64,000 nucleotides of DNA from Chitinophaga sancti (lineage in GTDB: Bacteria; Bacteroidota; Bacteroidia; Chitinophagales; Chitinophagaceae): positions 1,550,001-1,614,000 of the forward strand of contig NZ_CP139972.1 of the NCBI RefSeq assembly GCF_034424315.1, written 5' to 3'. Below are positions 45,849 through 54,448 of this stretch, piece by piece. The notes beneath the pieces were generated by a model, which did no database searches, was not told the origin of the DNA, and saw nothing but the letters and a program-made list of their open reading frames with translations. Position 1 is the stretch's first letter. Every line of letters starts with the position of its first letter. The translations under genes were made by a program, and so were the position numbers.

Positions 45849-45884
45849 GGGGCTGTCTCAGAACTCCGAGACAGCCCCTTTTTA
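45849..45884. terminator. Bidirectional terminator between GH31 and immunity-like genes
   Basis: GGGGCTGTCTC pairs with GAGACAGCCCC, with a T run on the plus side. The flanking genes converge here. The gene-free 295 bp between them holds nothing else visible. Confidence 0.85.
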
Positions 45885-45886
45885 AG

Positions 45887-46333
45887 CTATTGAACTTTGT
45901 GAAGCCCTTTTTTTAGATAATTATCATCATGATATAAATCCATCATTTCAATATTCCCTAATTCTATCTGTACAATTTTGATAGCACCTGAATAGTTTAC
46001 AGGAATGGCGGGTGCCATTGCGCAATAAATGAACAATGTGTCTTTTTGTTGCTTATAATATAGCGCATCAACTCCCTTATAGATATAATCAGCGGATTCG
46101 TTCGGGGTAAAATTTTCATTCTTTGACCCGCTGATAAATACCATCTGATGATCTGCGCTTATTCCCAAATTCTTAAAGTAAATAAAAGCTTTTGCGCCGT
46201 TTTCCGGGTAGTTAATTTCAATTATATTAGATGTAGTGTAAGCATCTTTTCCGGGAATGGAGAAAAACACCAACAACCCCACTAAAATTATGAAACTGCT
46301 TAATATAATTATGAGATACTTATATCTTTTCAT
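45887..46333 (-). CDS. Signal-anchored small protein, possible immunity protein
   Basis: A 148-residue protein with one N-terminal hydrophobic anchor (YLIIILSSFIILVGLLVFF) and a periplasmic beta-rich domain (AKAFIYFKNLGISADHQMVF; IPVNYSGAIKIVQIELGNIE). Its ATG lies one base after the TAA of a toxin-tail remnant (46335-46526) on the same strand. That is the usual position of an immunity gene behind an Rhs or polymorphic-toxin tip. A membrane-anchored form would protect against a toxin acting in the periplasm or membrane. No family is recognised; the role is inferred from position. Confidence 0.55.
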   Translation of the reverse strand: MKRYKYLIIILSSFIILVGLLVFFSIPGKDAYTTSNIIEINYPENGAKAFIYFKNLGISADHQMVFISGSKNENFTPNESADYIYKGVDALYYKQQKDTLFIYCAMAPAIPVNYSGAIKIVQIELGNIEMMDLYHDDNYLKKGLHKVQ

Positions 46334-46334
46334 T

Positions 46335-46526
46335 TTACCTTGGTTTTGAATAACAGCCTTTTTCGACCATCATTCCTGTATAGTTTATTTCTCCATAGTA
46401 GGGAGCAGGGCCATACTGTGCATTTCCTACCATTATTTTAAACGCATTCCACTTGGTATACTCCCTTTGTTGCAACGCGCCGGTTAATCTCATATAGGTA
46501 TCAAAAGTAATACTACCAATATTGCG
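46335..46526 (-). pseudogene. Toxin-tail remnant without start codon
   Basis: A 63-residue frame bounded by TAG upstream: RNIGSITFDTYMRLTGALQQ, then REYTKWNAFKIMVGNAQYGP and YYGEINYTGMMVEKGCYSKP. The sequence is clearly protein-like, has no start, and ends directly before the immunity-like gene. It is best explained as the last part of a polymorphic toxin whose front was deleted. No named toxin family is recognised. Confidence 0.6.
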
Positions 46527-46676
46527 CTACCTTATAATTCCTATAAGTACTACGTTTCATAAAATTCACATCTGATTCCAGGCCTGTTCATTTCGTGAAA
46601 TCTACGTTAAGGCGTTGAATTATAGTAACGGCAGGTTAGTCTACCTTAGAAATTTAATCCGAAAAAATTATACAAT

Positions 46677-46964
46677 TCAAGTTTTTAAATTAGTGGTATA
46701 TTCTTTCCAGATTCTTTCAAATTCCTCCATCGATATTTCCACAGGTAGGAATTGAGGATCTGCTTCTATCTCTTTCGTGCCAGGAACAGGAGCGTCTCCA
46801 AGACCACTACCACCAAACTCAAAATCCAGAGATGCTAACCCAAAGCTATTGTCAGGATAAACTTCAATTTTACGTTGCTCATAATCATCATCGCCAATTT
46901 CAGAATATATCAGTACTGGATCATCTATTTCATCATGTATCCATTTTACTTTTAAGTATCTCAT
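46677..46964 (-). CDS. DUF6881 family protein, probable immunity protein
   Basis: A 95-residue acidic protein: MRYLKVKWIHDEIDDPVLIY, SEIGDDDYEQRKIEVYPDNS, then DAPVPGTKEIEADPQFLPVE and ISMEEFERIWKEY. This fits DUF6881, a small domain often encoded behind polymorphic-toxin genes. It begins 23 bases after the end of the HYD1-like toxin remnant on the same strand, so it is the likely antidote. It is intact while its toxin is broken, as is common when immunity is kept against toxin-bearing kin. Confidence 0.75.
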   Translation of the reverse strand: MRYLKVKWIHDEIDDPVLIYSEIGDDDYEQRKIEVYPDNSFGLASLDFEFGGSGLGDAPVPGTKEIEADPQFLPVEISMEEFERIWKEYTTNLKT

Positions 46965-46987
46965 GATAATATTTTAATAAAATAAAT

Positions 46988-47403
46988 TACTTTTTTACCG
47001 GTGTAGGAGTAACAGGTTTTGCTACAACAGGCACCTGCCCACTTCCAACAACTCGCCCGCTAAGGTTTAAATTTACACCATTGGGAACAACAAATATATT
47101 CTCTCATCCTTTTATTACATTTAATCCGGTCACATCAACGGCAACATAGTTTGTGAATCGTGAACCTAACCAAGGTATTCTCAAAAAAGCTGCTGACAAT
47201 TGCGCTGGGTTTTTAGTACCGGGAACAATATCCGTAAAATATCGCCCGTCACCATATCTGGCATCTTTTGGATTTACTGCCTTTAATGACGGCCGCATTT
47301 CCTGAGAGTTCGCTATTCCTTCTTGCCCTTCAATAGTAGTATAATGATATAATATTTTTCTTTGAAGGCTTAACCATAGTAAGAGCGTAAAATCAAAAAG
47401 CAC
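46988..47403 (-). pseudogene. HYD1-like ADP-ribosyltransferase toxin tail interrupted by one in-frame TGA
   Basis: The minus-strand frame reads RKILYHYTTIEGQEGIANSQ, EMRPSLKAVNPKDARYGDGR, YFTDIVPG, then NYVAVDVTGLNVIKG, a TGA (47104-47106), and in the same frame ENIFVVPNGVNLNLSGRVVG up to a TAA at 46988. The LYHYT start, the GDGRYFTDI motif and the YVAVDV strand are the HYD1 signature of toxin-type ADP-ribosyltransferases. The TGA falls where an Arg codon (CGA, one base change) would fit. The front end is also cut: the frame begins at a GTG (47403) and no Rhs core precedes it. It is a doubly broken toxin tip. Confidence 0.75.
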
Positions 47404-47705
47404 AACAATAAAAATTCAATGGCACAACTTTTTAAGACAATCAATATTTTACTGTTTAGGTTCCAAATGACCACTTTTTGAATAAATAAATATGGAAAAA
47501 GGTGTTACGAAAAACAGAAAAATGCATTCTATTGATTGTTAAGAAGTTAATGGTCACATGAAAAATCACTGGATTTCTTCTGCAAGGTTTAACATCTGAT
47601 TAGCAAAGGGTATGAATATGGGAAACCGTAAAAATCATAAAATCCCGGCTTCTATATTTGTATCATTCTAATCATTGAAAGTAAATAAACCCAAAAACAT
47701 TTGCT
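47404..47705. other. Gap with no visible gene
   Basis: 302 bp, AT-rich. If the broken toxin gene had an Rhs core, it should be here, and it is not. Confidence 0.5.
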
Positions 47706-47858
47706 ATGGAAAAAGTTCAAGCCATTAAACCTGGGCCTAAGCCCAAAAAAGAAGATGGTACCGTAGACAAAAGAAGGAGAGTTGATCACCCCAACAAACC
47801 TAAACACCCTGATTTAAAGCCTCATAAGTATAATGGTACCCGAAATTTGGACCGGTAA
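47706..47858 (+). pseudogene. Small basic ORF, 3' end replaced by the IS3 element
   Basis: A 50-residue frame: MEKVQAIKPGPKPKKEDGTV, then DKRRRVDHPNKPKHPDLKPH. It is rich in Lys, Pro and Arg. The IS element begins at 47834, so the last eight residues are encoded by its left end. Removing the element and one TAA copy makes the frame continue into 49136 and beyond for about 17 codons. So the element disrupted a short gene or a linker-like segment. Function unknown. Confidence 0.45.
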
Positions 47859-47894
47859 TTAAGATTGTAAAAAACATCTTAAATTGCCAAAATA

Positions 47895-48179
47895 ATGACA
47901 AAGCAAAGCAGAAGAAAATTCACTGGAGACTTCAAGGCGAAAGTAGTCATGGAAGCCTTAAAAGAGCGTAGTACAGTTGAAGAACTAGCTAAGAAGTATG
48001 ATTTGCATCCCACACAAATCAATACATGGAAACGAGAGGCGGCAGCCAAACTTGCCAGTGCGTTTGATTCAGAATCTGGAAACAAACAACAGGAACAACA
48101 AGCTGATCAACTGGAGAAATTGTATGCACAGATAGGTCAGCTTAAAGTTGAGAATGACTTCCTGAAAAAAAAATTGTAA
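47895..48179 (+). CDS. IS3 transposase OrfA
   Basis: A 94-residue helix-turn-helix protein: KQSRRKFTGDFKAKVVMEAL, KERSTVEELAKKYDLHPTQI, NTWKREAA, then a leucine-zipper-like coil (LEKLYAQIGQLKVENDFLKK). It ends with nine A (the slippery stretch) and TTG TAA. Slipping back one base there joins it to OrfB in frame, giving the full OrfAB transposase, as usual in the family. Confidence 0.95.
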   Translation: MTKQSRRKFTGDFKAKVVMEALKERSTVEELAKKYDLHPTQINTWKREAAAKLASAFDSESGNKQQEQQADQLEKLYAQIGQLKVENDFLKKKL

Positions 48180-48205
48180 CCAGGTCATTATCCAGCCGTC
48201 GTTCC

Positions 48206-49021
48206 ATGCTTGAACCAAATCATCCATACCTTAGTATTCGCCGTCAATGTGAGCTTTTAAAGCTGCACAGGAGTGGTTTGTATTATGTTCCTGTATCGGA
48301 GACAAGCGAGAACCTGGAAATAATGCGCATTCTTGACGCGCAATACTTTCTGACACCTTTCTATGGGGAACGTCGATTGATGGCTTTATTGCGTCTAAAA
48401 GGGTATAATATTAACAGAAAGAGAATAAGACGTCTGATGAAATTGGTAAACTGGAACACACTATTCCAGGAACCCAACACCAGTAAGCCGGATAAATCTC
48501 ACAAAATATATCCTTACCTGCTCAAAGGCATCGATATCAATAAAGCTAACCAGGTTTGGTGTTGCGACATTACATATATTCCGATGAAAAAGGGCTTCAT
48601 GTATTTATGCGCCATTATTGATGTACATACCCGCTACGTAGTCAACTGGGGCATAAGTAATACCATGAATGCAGAGTGGTGCAGAGATATTGCAGATGTT
48701 GCAATTTTGAAACACGGTAAGCCGGAAATATTTAATACAGATCAGGGCAGTCAGTTCACCAGCGAAGTGTTTACCGGTCTGTTAAAAGAACATGAAATCA
48801 AAATAAGCATGGACGGGAAAGGTCGGGCACTGGATAATATATGGATCGAACGACTGTGGAGGAGTGTTAAATATGAGCACATTTACCTGAACGTACACGA
48901 AGATGGTCTTTCGCTCTATCAGGGACTGAAAGGATATTTTAATTTTTATAATCGTACGCGTGTGCATCAATCATTGGATTATTCAACCCCAATAGAAGCC
49001 TATATGGCCAAAGCCGCATAA
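48206..49021 (+). CDS. IS3 transposase OrfB (DDE integrase)
   Basis: A 271-residue frame lying one base back relative to OrfA. The rve core has the first Asp in VWCCDITYIPMKKG, the second in FNTDQGSQFTS and the Glu in IWIERLWRSVKYEHIYLN. The end YNRTRVHQSLDYSTPIEAYM is typical. The frame is open upstream to the A run at the OrfA end, so production as an OrfAB fusion by -1 frameshifting is expected. No damage is visible. Confidence 0.95.
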   Translation: MLEPNHPYLSIRRQCELLKLHRSGLYYVPVSETSENLEIMRILDAQYFLTPFYGERRLMALLRLKGYNINRKRIRRLMKLVNWNTLFQEPNTSKPDKSHKIYPYLLKGIDINKANQVWCCDITYIPMKKGFMYLCAIIDVHTRYVVNWGISNTMNAEWCRDIADVAILKHGKPEIFNTDQGSQFTSEVFTGLLKEHEIKISMDGKGRALDNIWIERLWRSVKYEHIYLNVHEDGLSLYQGLKGYFNFYNRTRVHQSLDYSTPIEAYMAKAA

Positions 49022-49132
49022 TCCCCTGCCGGGGGCTTGTGCCAAATGATTCACAGGGCAAAGCCCAGTAAATCATTTAACACTTAAAAGCTTAAAAGGA
49101 ACGATTACCGGTCCTAAGACTGGGGACCACCA

Positions 49133-49570
49133 TAATAAGAAGCATCAAGACCACCCCTTATGTTGTCCCCCTCTCTTAGGCTATCGATAATTTATACATA
49201 TTTATTTTGAAAAATACTGCCTCTGGAAATATTCCGTTGGCTCAACTCCGTTTGAATTACTACAAGGTCAAATACCAAGCACACACCAATACGCCAACCA
49301 AATTCAGCAATCAAAAGCAAACAGGCTTGCAGAAAACAAAAAATCAAGACGCCAGTGCTAACAACTAAAGTCGATAGGCAAAAACAGCAGCCCAAAGCTC
49401 AAAAAATGAACCCAAAATATCGCCTCATGCTTTAAAAATCTAATAAAAATTTGCTTTAGTAGCCTATCAGCAAATTCATGAATACGTATGCCGTTTAAAA
49501 CACGCTCATGTAAAGCTGCCTATCAAAGAAATACTGAAAAGATCATCGAAAAAACGTAACGTACATGGAA
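49133..49570 (+). other. Gap with coding-like debris
   Basis: 438 bp. One plus-strand frame (about 49195-49370) reads YFEKYCLWKYSVGSTPFELL, QGQIPSTHQYANQIQQSKAN, then RLAENKK and a stop. A second (about 49448-49607) reads FALVAYQQIHEYVCRLKHAH. Both look like protein tails without starts; the first has a TPFELLQGQIP segment reminiscent of integrase C-termini. No call beyond debris. Confidence 0.4.
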
Positions 49571-50731
49571 TCATAATCCCTGAACCAAATCAACTGGCAG
49601 CGCCATGACCTTTTTAATAAATTCTTTCATGAAATTGGAAAAATATTGATTTCTAATATCCAGCCACAAATCTTCACGGCTATTAATTTGCGAATATTGT
49701 TGAAAATACAATGGCCACCACTCCGAAGACTTGAATTTCACACCAAAATGAGTTGCCAAATCCGGGCGCAATATTTTCTCCCGATGTGCTACAAAAAAAT
49801 CAGGCTTTTTTACGATCCCATAAATAACACCCCCTAATTCAAAACTATATTTCACGTAACAGTTCTTCAGGTTTGGCAACTCAAAATGATGGTGTTGCGA
49901 GTCAAAAGGTATTTGGAATTCCGTCCCTATTGATGCCATTTGATCGGTCAACTCAATTTCAAGCTGCGCCAAAAGTGTGTCTATTGACCTGGCGACAACA
50001 AATGCATTCCTAAAATTTTCCTCGCTCTCATTGATAAACTTGGCCAGCATAGCCTGCTCATCTAAATTTTCGCTACCCATATATTTTTCGGTTAATTTTC
50101 GTTTAAGGTCTTCCAAGAAGTACCGGACCCGCTCATTGTGTGTCCTGGAAACAAACTCATCTAAGAGCGGAATGATATCCCTTTCATAAGTTATCATCAC
50201 CAATCTACCCTGCTCCTGTAGACGCTGTAATTCCGGTCCCGCACTATAATCCGTTAATATTTTTGACTTAGGAGCCAAATATACAAGCTGATAATTATCC
50301 GTTTTACAGAATGTCTTTAAGTATTCCACATAATCCTTAACCTGGTCCTTTTGATCAGCAGTCCACGGATATATCTTATTTTCAATACCCAGCATTTCAC
50401 TACGCTGATCATAAGACAATACAATATCTACTCTTCGGTTGGATCCGGTTGTTTCTTCGCATTGTACCGACACTTTAGTGAAATCCGAATAAGTGAACCG
50501 GAGATTGAATCTGTTTATAAAAAGCTGTAAGTAAACATCCCCCTGTGCATGGCGTCCATTCGGATCCAGAAAGTACGCCAGTATTTCAGATACTTTATTC
50601 TCATTCCATAGAACAAAATCTAACGTATTAAAACCCAACGCCAACTTCTTCGCATAAATAGATTCATACTCACGAATAAAATCCTGACGGGCTTTTATAG
50701 CAGATAAAAAGACGGGGATTGAATTCAGCAT
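49571..50731 (-). CDS. PD-(D/E)XK nuclease superfamily protein (PDDEXK_4-like)
   Basis: A 386-residue protein. The catalytic core is in the first half: NENKVSEILAYFLDPNGRHA (conserved Glu and the end of helix 1), SNRRVDIVLSYD (Asp) and MLGIENKIYPWTADQKDQVK (Glu-x-Lys and the QL/QV helix). This matches the PDDEXK_4 group of solitary nucleases found in defence islands. The second half is a family-specific region without a known domain. It lies downstream of the DUF2971-like gene on the same strand (163 bp apart) and next to an IS3 element; a DNA-targeting defence role is plausible but unproven. Confidence 0.8.
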   Translation of the reverse strand: MLNSIPVFLSAIKARQDFIREYESIYAKKLALGFNTLDFVLWNENKVSEILAYFLDPNGRHAQGDVYLQLFINRFNLRFTYSDFTKVSVQCEETTGSNRRVDIVLSYDQRSEMLGIENKIYPWTADQKDQVKDYVEYLKTFCKTDNYQLVYLAPKSKILTDYSAGPELQRLQEQGRLVMITYERDIIPLLDEFVSRTHNERVRYFLEDLKRKLTEKYMGSENLDEQAMLAKFINESEENFRNAFVVARSIDTLLAQLEIELTDQMASIGTEFQIPFDSQHHHFELPNLKNCYVKYSFELGGVIYGIVKKPDFFVAHREKILRPDLATHFGVKFKSSEWWPLYFQQYSQINSREDLWLDIRNQYFSNFMKEFIKKVMALPVDLVQGL

Positions 50732-50893
50732 TAATAATGCAATTTAAATATTAATAACGTAACGCTTCAAGGGTTTGAAACTAACAAATGCCATTAGACC
50801 GAATCGTGATAGGAAAATCTCCATGAAGATATTTCCACGAATTCTCACTATTATATCTTACCACATATCCATCAATTTCATAATAATGGCTAG

Positions 50894-51925
50894 TTAGATC
50901 GAAGTTACATTGGGTAGGACTTCTAATCCCATACCCGATGCATCTACTATACTTTGCACATCGTCACGGTTACAGTTCACCCCAGGTTGAACCTTAATAG
51001 GTAACAGTTTGCCCCACGGACTTATAAAGTCAAGTTCTATAAATGGAATATCCCCATGAAAATGTGTTACAAATGGAAATGGGTAGTCATCAGAGTAACG
51101 TTTTATCAAATATCTTGTTTCACATTCATCTTCGAAACCAGCATCTATATAAAAAGTTCCAAATTTTGAAATTGCCTTAAAAACCAATGGTTTTCCATAA
51201 ACCTCACTTATTCTATCCATAAGTTTTGCCAAAAGATTTTTATCCGCGGCATATGATGAATTGGGATAATAAACCTTTCTAAAATCAGAATGGCTGGTAG
51301 TAATATCAAAGATCAGTTTAACGCCTGCACCCATTTTTCCAAAATGCTGCCACATACCTCTCCTGATGTCTATTTCAGGTTCCTTATTTTCAGTTAAAGA
51401 AATATAAAACAGATCTTTCATCAACCCCTCTTCCATCGTCGAATTATCAATCGGCCTCTTGAACCCCTCAATGTCGTGATCGGAGTAAAATAGAGTAAAC
51501 TCAAATTCGTGTTTCCGTTTTATGGTGGAGGTTAAACGTAATTTTCTGTTTGTTAAAATTGATTGCAGAGCAGTCAGGTCAGTAAAGTGCGCATATTCAC
51601 CAGCTGGTGCAGGAGGATAATAATGATCATAAATAATTTTTGTCAAAGTGGTATCAATAGGTACTCCTATGCCAGTATTACCAATGTATTGGGGGTAAAA
51701 CTTGATTTGATTTTCGTTAATCAACGGGCATTTCTCTTCCTGTAATATACCGTTAATCAATTCAACAAGACCCGCCCTCTCCCTTTTGTTTAACACATCA
51801 GCTTCCCGTAGAAGCTCTTGGTATCGATTATCTCTTTCTACCTGTTCTCTTATTCCTTCTACGAACTTTTTAGGTATACCATACTGATCATAATAAGATT
51901 TTGAAAGGTCTTGGTTATCATTCAT
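50894..51925 (-). CDS. DUF2971-like protein
   Basis: A 343-residue protein. After about 110 residues of N-terminal helical sequence, the DUF2971-like core begins: YAHFTDLTALQSILTNRKLR, LTSTIKRKHEFE, LFYISLTENKE, and RRGMWQHFGKMGAGVKLIFD. The HFT opening and the 'MWQHFGKMGAGV' turn fit the family, which has a fold related to ADP-ribosyltransferase-like proteins and often occurs in accessory regions. The biochemical role is unknown. It is divergent from the three-gene operon at 52507, with the palindrome between them, and may share control with it. Confidence 0.65.
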   Translation of the reverse strand: MNDNQDLSKSYYDQYGIPKKFVEGIREQVERDNRYQELLREADVLNKRERAGLVELINGILQEEKCPLINENQIKFYPQYIGNTGIGVPIDTTLTKIIYDHYYPPAPAGEYAHFTDLTALQSILTNRKLRLTSTIKRKHEFEFTLFYSDHDIEGFKRPIDNSTMEEGLMKDLFYISLTENKEPEIDIRRGMWQHFGKMGAGVKLIFDITTSHSDFRKVYYPNSSYAADKNLLAKLMDRISEVYGKPLVFKAISKFGTFYIDAGFEDECETRYLIKRYSDDYPFPFVTHFHGDIPFIELDFISPWGKLLPIKVQPGVNCNRDDVQSIVDASGMGLEVLPNVTSI

Positions 51926-52506
51926 TTGATGTTCATTTTACCCAAATGTAAACAAGAAAGTCATTATTCGACAATGCTTTTACTAAGACATTCGTGCAAT
52001 TAAAATTGTAGGGTCAAGTAGTGGCGCGCCGGCTTAATAAGCTGCGTTTCCACCACTTGACCCTACAATCAGATATCGTTAATTAAATAACGCCCTGTAA
52101 ATAAAATACTTTAATAACATGACAATCTCTAAAAATAAATTTAATCATTTTATTTCCTCTCCAAAGTGTGCCTATACTATACAAATAAATTCCGATACCC
52201 AAATACCATAAATACCCAAACAAATAAATAAAGAGTAGAAATTAATTATACAAAGTAATTATCATAAACCGGAGTTTGTACATAAATCGGAATCGAGAAT
52301 GTGCGCTCTAGAAATAAAATAGCCTGATAGACAATGTAAGATGTTTTTTTGCTGAATTTAACATCGGATTAACTAACTGAAGTCAGCAGATATAATCTTT
52401 ATTTCAGTTTGCTCAAAAAAATACAAACTAGTTGGTATTTCTCAATTATGAAACATTGGCGATATTAGCACGGTCTTATTTTCCAAATTAATATTTCAAG
52501 AATACG
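51926..52506. other. Divergent intergenic region holding the nested palindrome
   Basis: 581 bp without a gene. The part after 52090 is very AT-rich and contains repeated AAATAAAT-type runs. It must hold promoters in both directions. Confidence 0.55.
52005..52069. repeat. 65-bp nested palindrome
   Basis: The left arm (52005-52024, ATTGTAGGGTCAAGTAGTGG) and right arm (52050-52069) are reverse complements at 19 of 20 positions. Within the 25-base centre a second palindrome GCTTA-A-TAAGC occurs, next to GGCGCGCC. No T run follows, so a plain terminator is not the best explanation. Alternatives are a protein-binding site, a folded RNA element or a recombination or mobile-DNA end. Confidence 0.85.
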
Positions 52507-53778
52507 ATGAGTTTTCTTACTAAGTTTTCATCCACAAAAAAAACAGTTTCTGATCAACAGAAGGGAGGAAAAGAAAAAATGGTCAGACAAAAAGCTGCTA
52601 TTTACCTACAATATGTTGCATGGTTCTTTTCCATCATTTTAATACTAGGAATTATTTCCTCGTTATTATTCACAACCACGACCTCTGCATTCTCCACAGC
52701 GTTGATGTGGATATTGGGCGTCTGTTTATCGGGAATTGCCATTGGTTTTCTCTTTGGTATTCCTAAAATACTACAAGCAAATAAATCCAAAGAAGCGGAA
52801 GGGAATGTGGAGAATAGAGAAACCAATGGTGAATACCAACTGCAGGTAAATACTAATCTAACAGAAATATCCGACTGGTTGACTAAAATCATTGTAGGTC
52901 TTGGTCTGGTAAATTTATCAAAGTTACCACCTTACATATATTCAGTTGCTACATTGTTAGCTGATGGTGTTTGCTTTAAGGAGATGGGTACAGCATTGGC
53001 TTTTGCATACGGATTGCTCATTTGTTTTTCTGTATCTGGTTTTTTATTTGGATACCTGGTGACTCGTCTCTTTTTAACCAATGCATTTTCTAAAGCAGAT
53101 CAAGAGGCGATCAAGAAGGTAATTGAGGAGGCCGTAGGCGGGCAGGTAGCAATAGTAAGCGAAGGCGTAGCTTCTGCCAAAGCTCAATTGGCCAATATTG
53201 AGAACAACCAGAGTATACTATCTCAAACGCTTTTCCCAGAGGATGAACAGGCTGATGGGAATAATCAACAACAAGCAGAAACGACAAGTAGCCCAACGAC
53301 TAATCCTGAAACATTCGGGTTAAAGAAGGAGGAAGCATTGTCAAGATTGCTAAAAATGGCTGATGACTACTTGACTATAAGTGATCCCGATTGGGCTGAG
53401 CGAGTAAATCAGAAAGATAAATCAGCAAATCGGATGGGTGAATATGCGCTGAAACATAGCATTCAAAAAGATGATATTGCAAACATAATCCGTACTAATG
53501 GTAACGAAGGTTTAATCATCGCTTTGGCCACCATGATCGCAATGCGCCCGGAAAACCGTGATCTCAATATATTATTAGATTTAGGAAAATTGGTTAGCCG
53601 TCTCCATGTGCGTTATCGGGTATTGGTTGCATTAGGTACATTAGCATCAAAGAAACTGATTCCTCTTGACAGCAAGAACCATATACTAACATTCATACAA
53701 AAGTATAAGGCGGGTGCCGATACTTCCCTTATGGAAATGATAAATAACACAACGTCGTTGGTTCAATCATCATTATAA
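52507..53778 (+). CDS. Membrane protein with four-helix sensor-like module and helical C-terminus
   Basis: A 423-residue protein, first of a three-gene operon. Four hydrophobic segments are visible: about 31-56, 64-88, 124-150 and 160-190. The segment GIAIGFLFGIPKILQ followed by NTNLTEISDWLTKIIVGLGL resembles the membrane module I associate with prokaryotic YEATS-type conflict proteins; this rests on memory of the motif, not on a search. Residues 195-260 form a coil and a Gln/Thr/Pro-rich linker (GNNQQQAETTSSPTTNPETF). Residues 265-423 are helical, with ATMIAMRPENRDLNILLDLG, and resemble no enzyme known to me. It may sense a membrane signal and pass it to the two proteins encoded behind it. 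Confidence 0.7.
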   Translation: MSFLTKFSSTKKTVSDQQKGGKEKMVRQKAAIYLQYVAWFFSIILILGIISSLLFTTTTSAFSTALMWILGVCLSGIAIGFLFGIPKILQANKSKEAEGNVENRETNGEYQLQVNTNLTEISDWLTKIIVGLGLVNLSKLPPYIYSVATLLADGVCFKEMGTALAFAYGLLICFSVSGFLFGYLVTRLFLTNAFSKADQEAIKKVIEEAVGGQVAIVSEGVASAKAQLANIENNQSILSQTLFPEDEQADGNNQQQAETTSSPTTNPETFGLKKEEALSRLLKMADDYLTISDPDWAERVNQKDKSANRMGEYALKHSIQKDDIANIIRTNGNEGLIIALATMIAMRPENRDLNILLDLGKLVSRLHVRYRVLVALGTLASKKLIPLDSKNHILTFIQKYKAGADTSLMEMINNTTSLVQSSL

Positions 53779-53788
53779 AACCTATATA

Positions 53789-54448
53789 ATGTTTTTTCAA
53801 AAATTCTTAAAAGGTATCAATGAACTGAAGGATGAAGAGGCTAAAGCTTTTTTGTTAGACGGTCATGGAATAGTAAGTAACTGGTGGAGGGCAAAACATA
53901 CAATTAATAATCAAGAGATCCAAGACCAGTTAACAGAAAAAAATATGATTCACCACTTAAATAATTATGATACACCTTTACCTGCTAATCATCCATATGC
54001 CTCTCTTGGAAAAACTTATGGACATGTAACGCCATACATTTCAACTACAGCTGGTTCAGTACAACGCGATGATTTTTATCAGACTAATATTGTCTTCCCT
54101 GCTTTGACTACTGCGCTGCGCTTCGCTACAGACAATTTTAGGTCTGAAGGATATATTTTTTATGGATATCTGATTACCATTCAGAAGAAATCCATTGAAC
54201 TGGTACAATTCTCTGAAGAGGTCAGGGAACTGCATATTTATCCGAGATATCTCCCCTATCACCATGAAGGAGAGCTTATGGCAAAGATCCATATACCTGC
54301 AGTACAATTAGAAAAGGCTGAAAAATATAATGGGCCGGCCGCCCTAAAAGAACTAAGACAATCCAAACTTCCTTCTGCTGTCGATATAATCAACAATCCA
54401 AAATATGTTGATCCGTTAACGTATACGAACATAAAAGAGTTGATCTGA
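53789..54448 (+). CDS. Possible ADP-ribosyltransferase-like protein
   Basis: A 219-residue soluble protein, ten bases after the membrane gene. The middle contains YGHVTPYISTTAGSVQRDDF, FPALTTALRFATDNF, EGYIFYGYLITIQ, FSEEVRELHI and PYHHEGELMAKIHIPAVQLE. The order (aromatic-Ile-Ser-Thr-Thr strand, a helix with ALTTALRFA, and a later Glu-Gly-Glu followed by a strand) resembles ADP-ribosyltransferase folds with a Ser-Thr-Ser and ExE motif. The same order is found in several uncharacterised conflict-associated families. The match is by pattern only. If right, it would modify a protein or nucleic acid, and is the likely effector of the operon. Confidence 0.55.
   Translation: MFFQKFLKGINELKDEEAKAFLLDGHGIVSNWWRAKHTINNQEIQDQLTEKNMIHHLNNYDTPLPANHPYASLGKTYGHVTPYISTTAGSVQRDDFYQTNIVFPALTTALRFATDNFRSEGYIFYGYLITIQKKSIELVQFSEEVRELHIYPRYLPYHHEGELMAKIHIPAVQLEKAEKYNGPAALKELRQSKLPSAVDIINNPKYVDPLTYTNIKELI

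Larger units (their letters stand above)
47834..49132 (+). mobile_element. IS3-family insertion sequence, 1299 bp
   Basis: It carries the two overlapping-phase transposase frames of the IS3 family. The left end begins TGGTACCCGAAATTTGGACC and runs on to GGTAAT. The complement of the right end begins TGGTGGTCCCCAGTCTTAGG and runs to ACCGGTAAT. The shared inner block GGACCGGTAAT is perfect and the outer part is looser with a three-base gap. Flanks show a 3-bp direct repeat TAA at 47831-47833 and 49133-49135, typical of IS3. All parts look intact, so the copy may be active. Confidence 0.85.

Noticed and set aside
49192..49395. 67-residue minus-strand ORF
   Set aside because: Hydrophobic by base composition only; the opposite strand reads as better protein.
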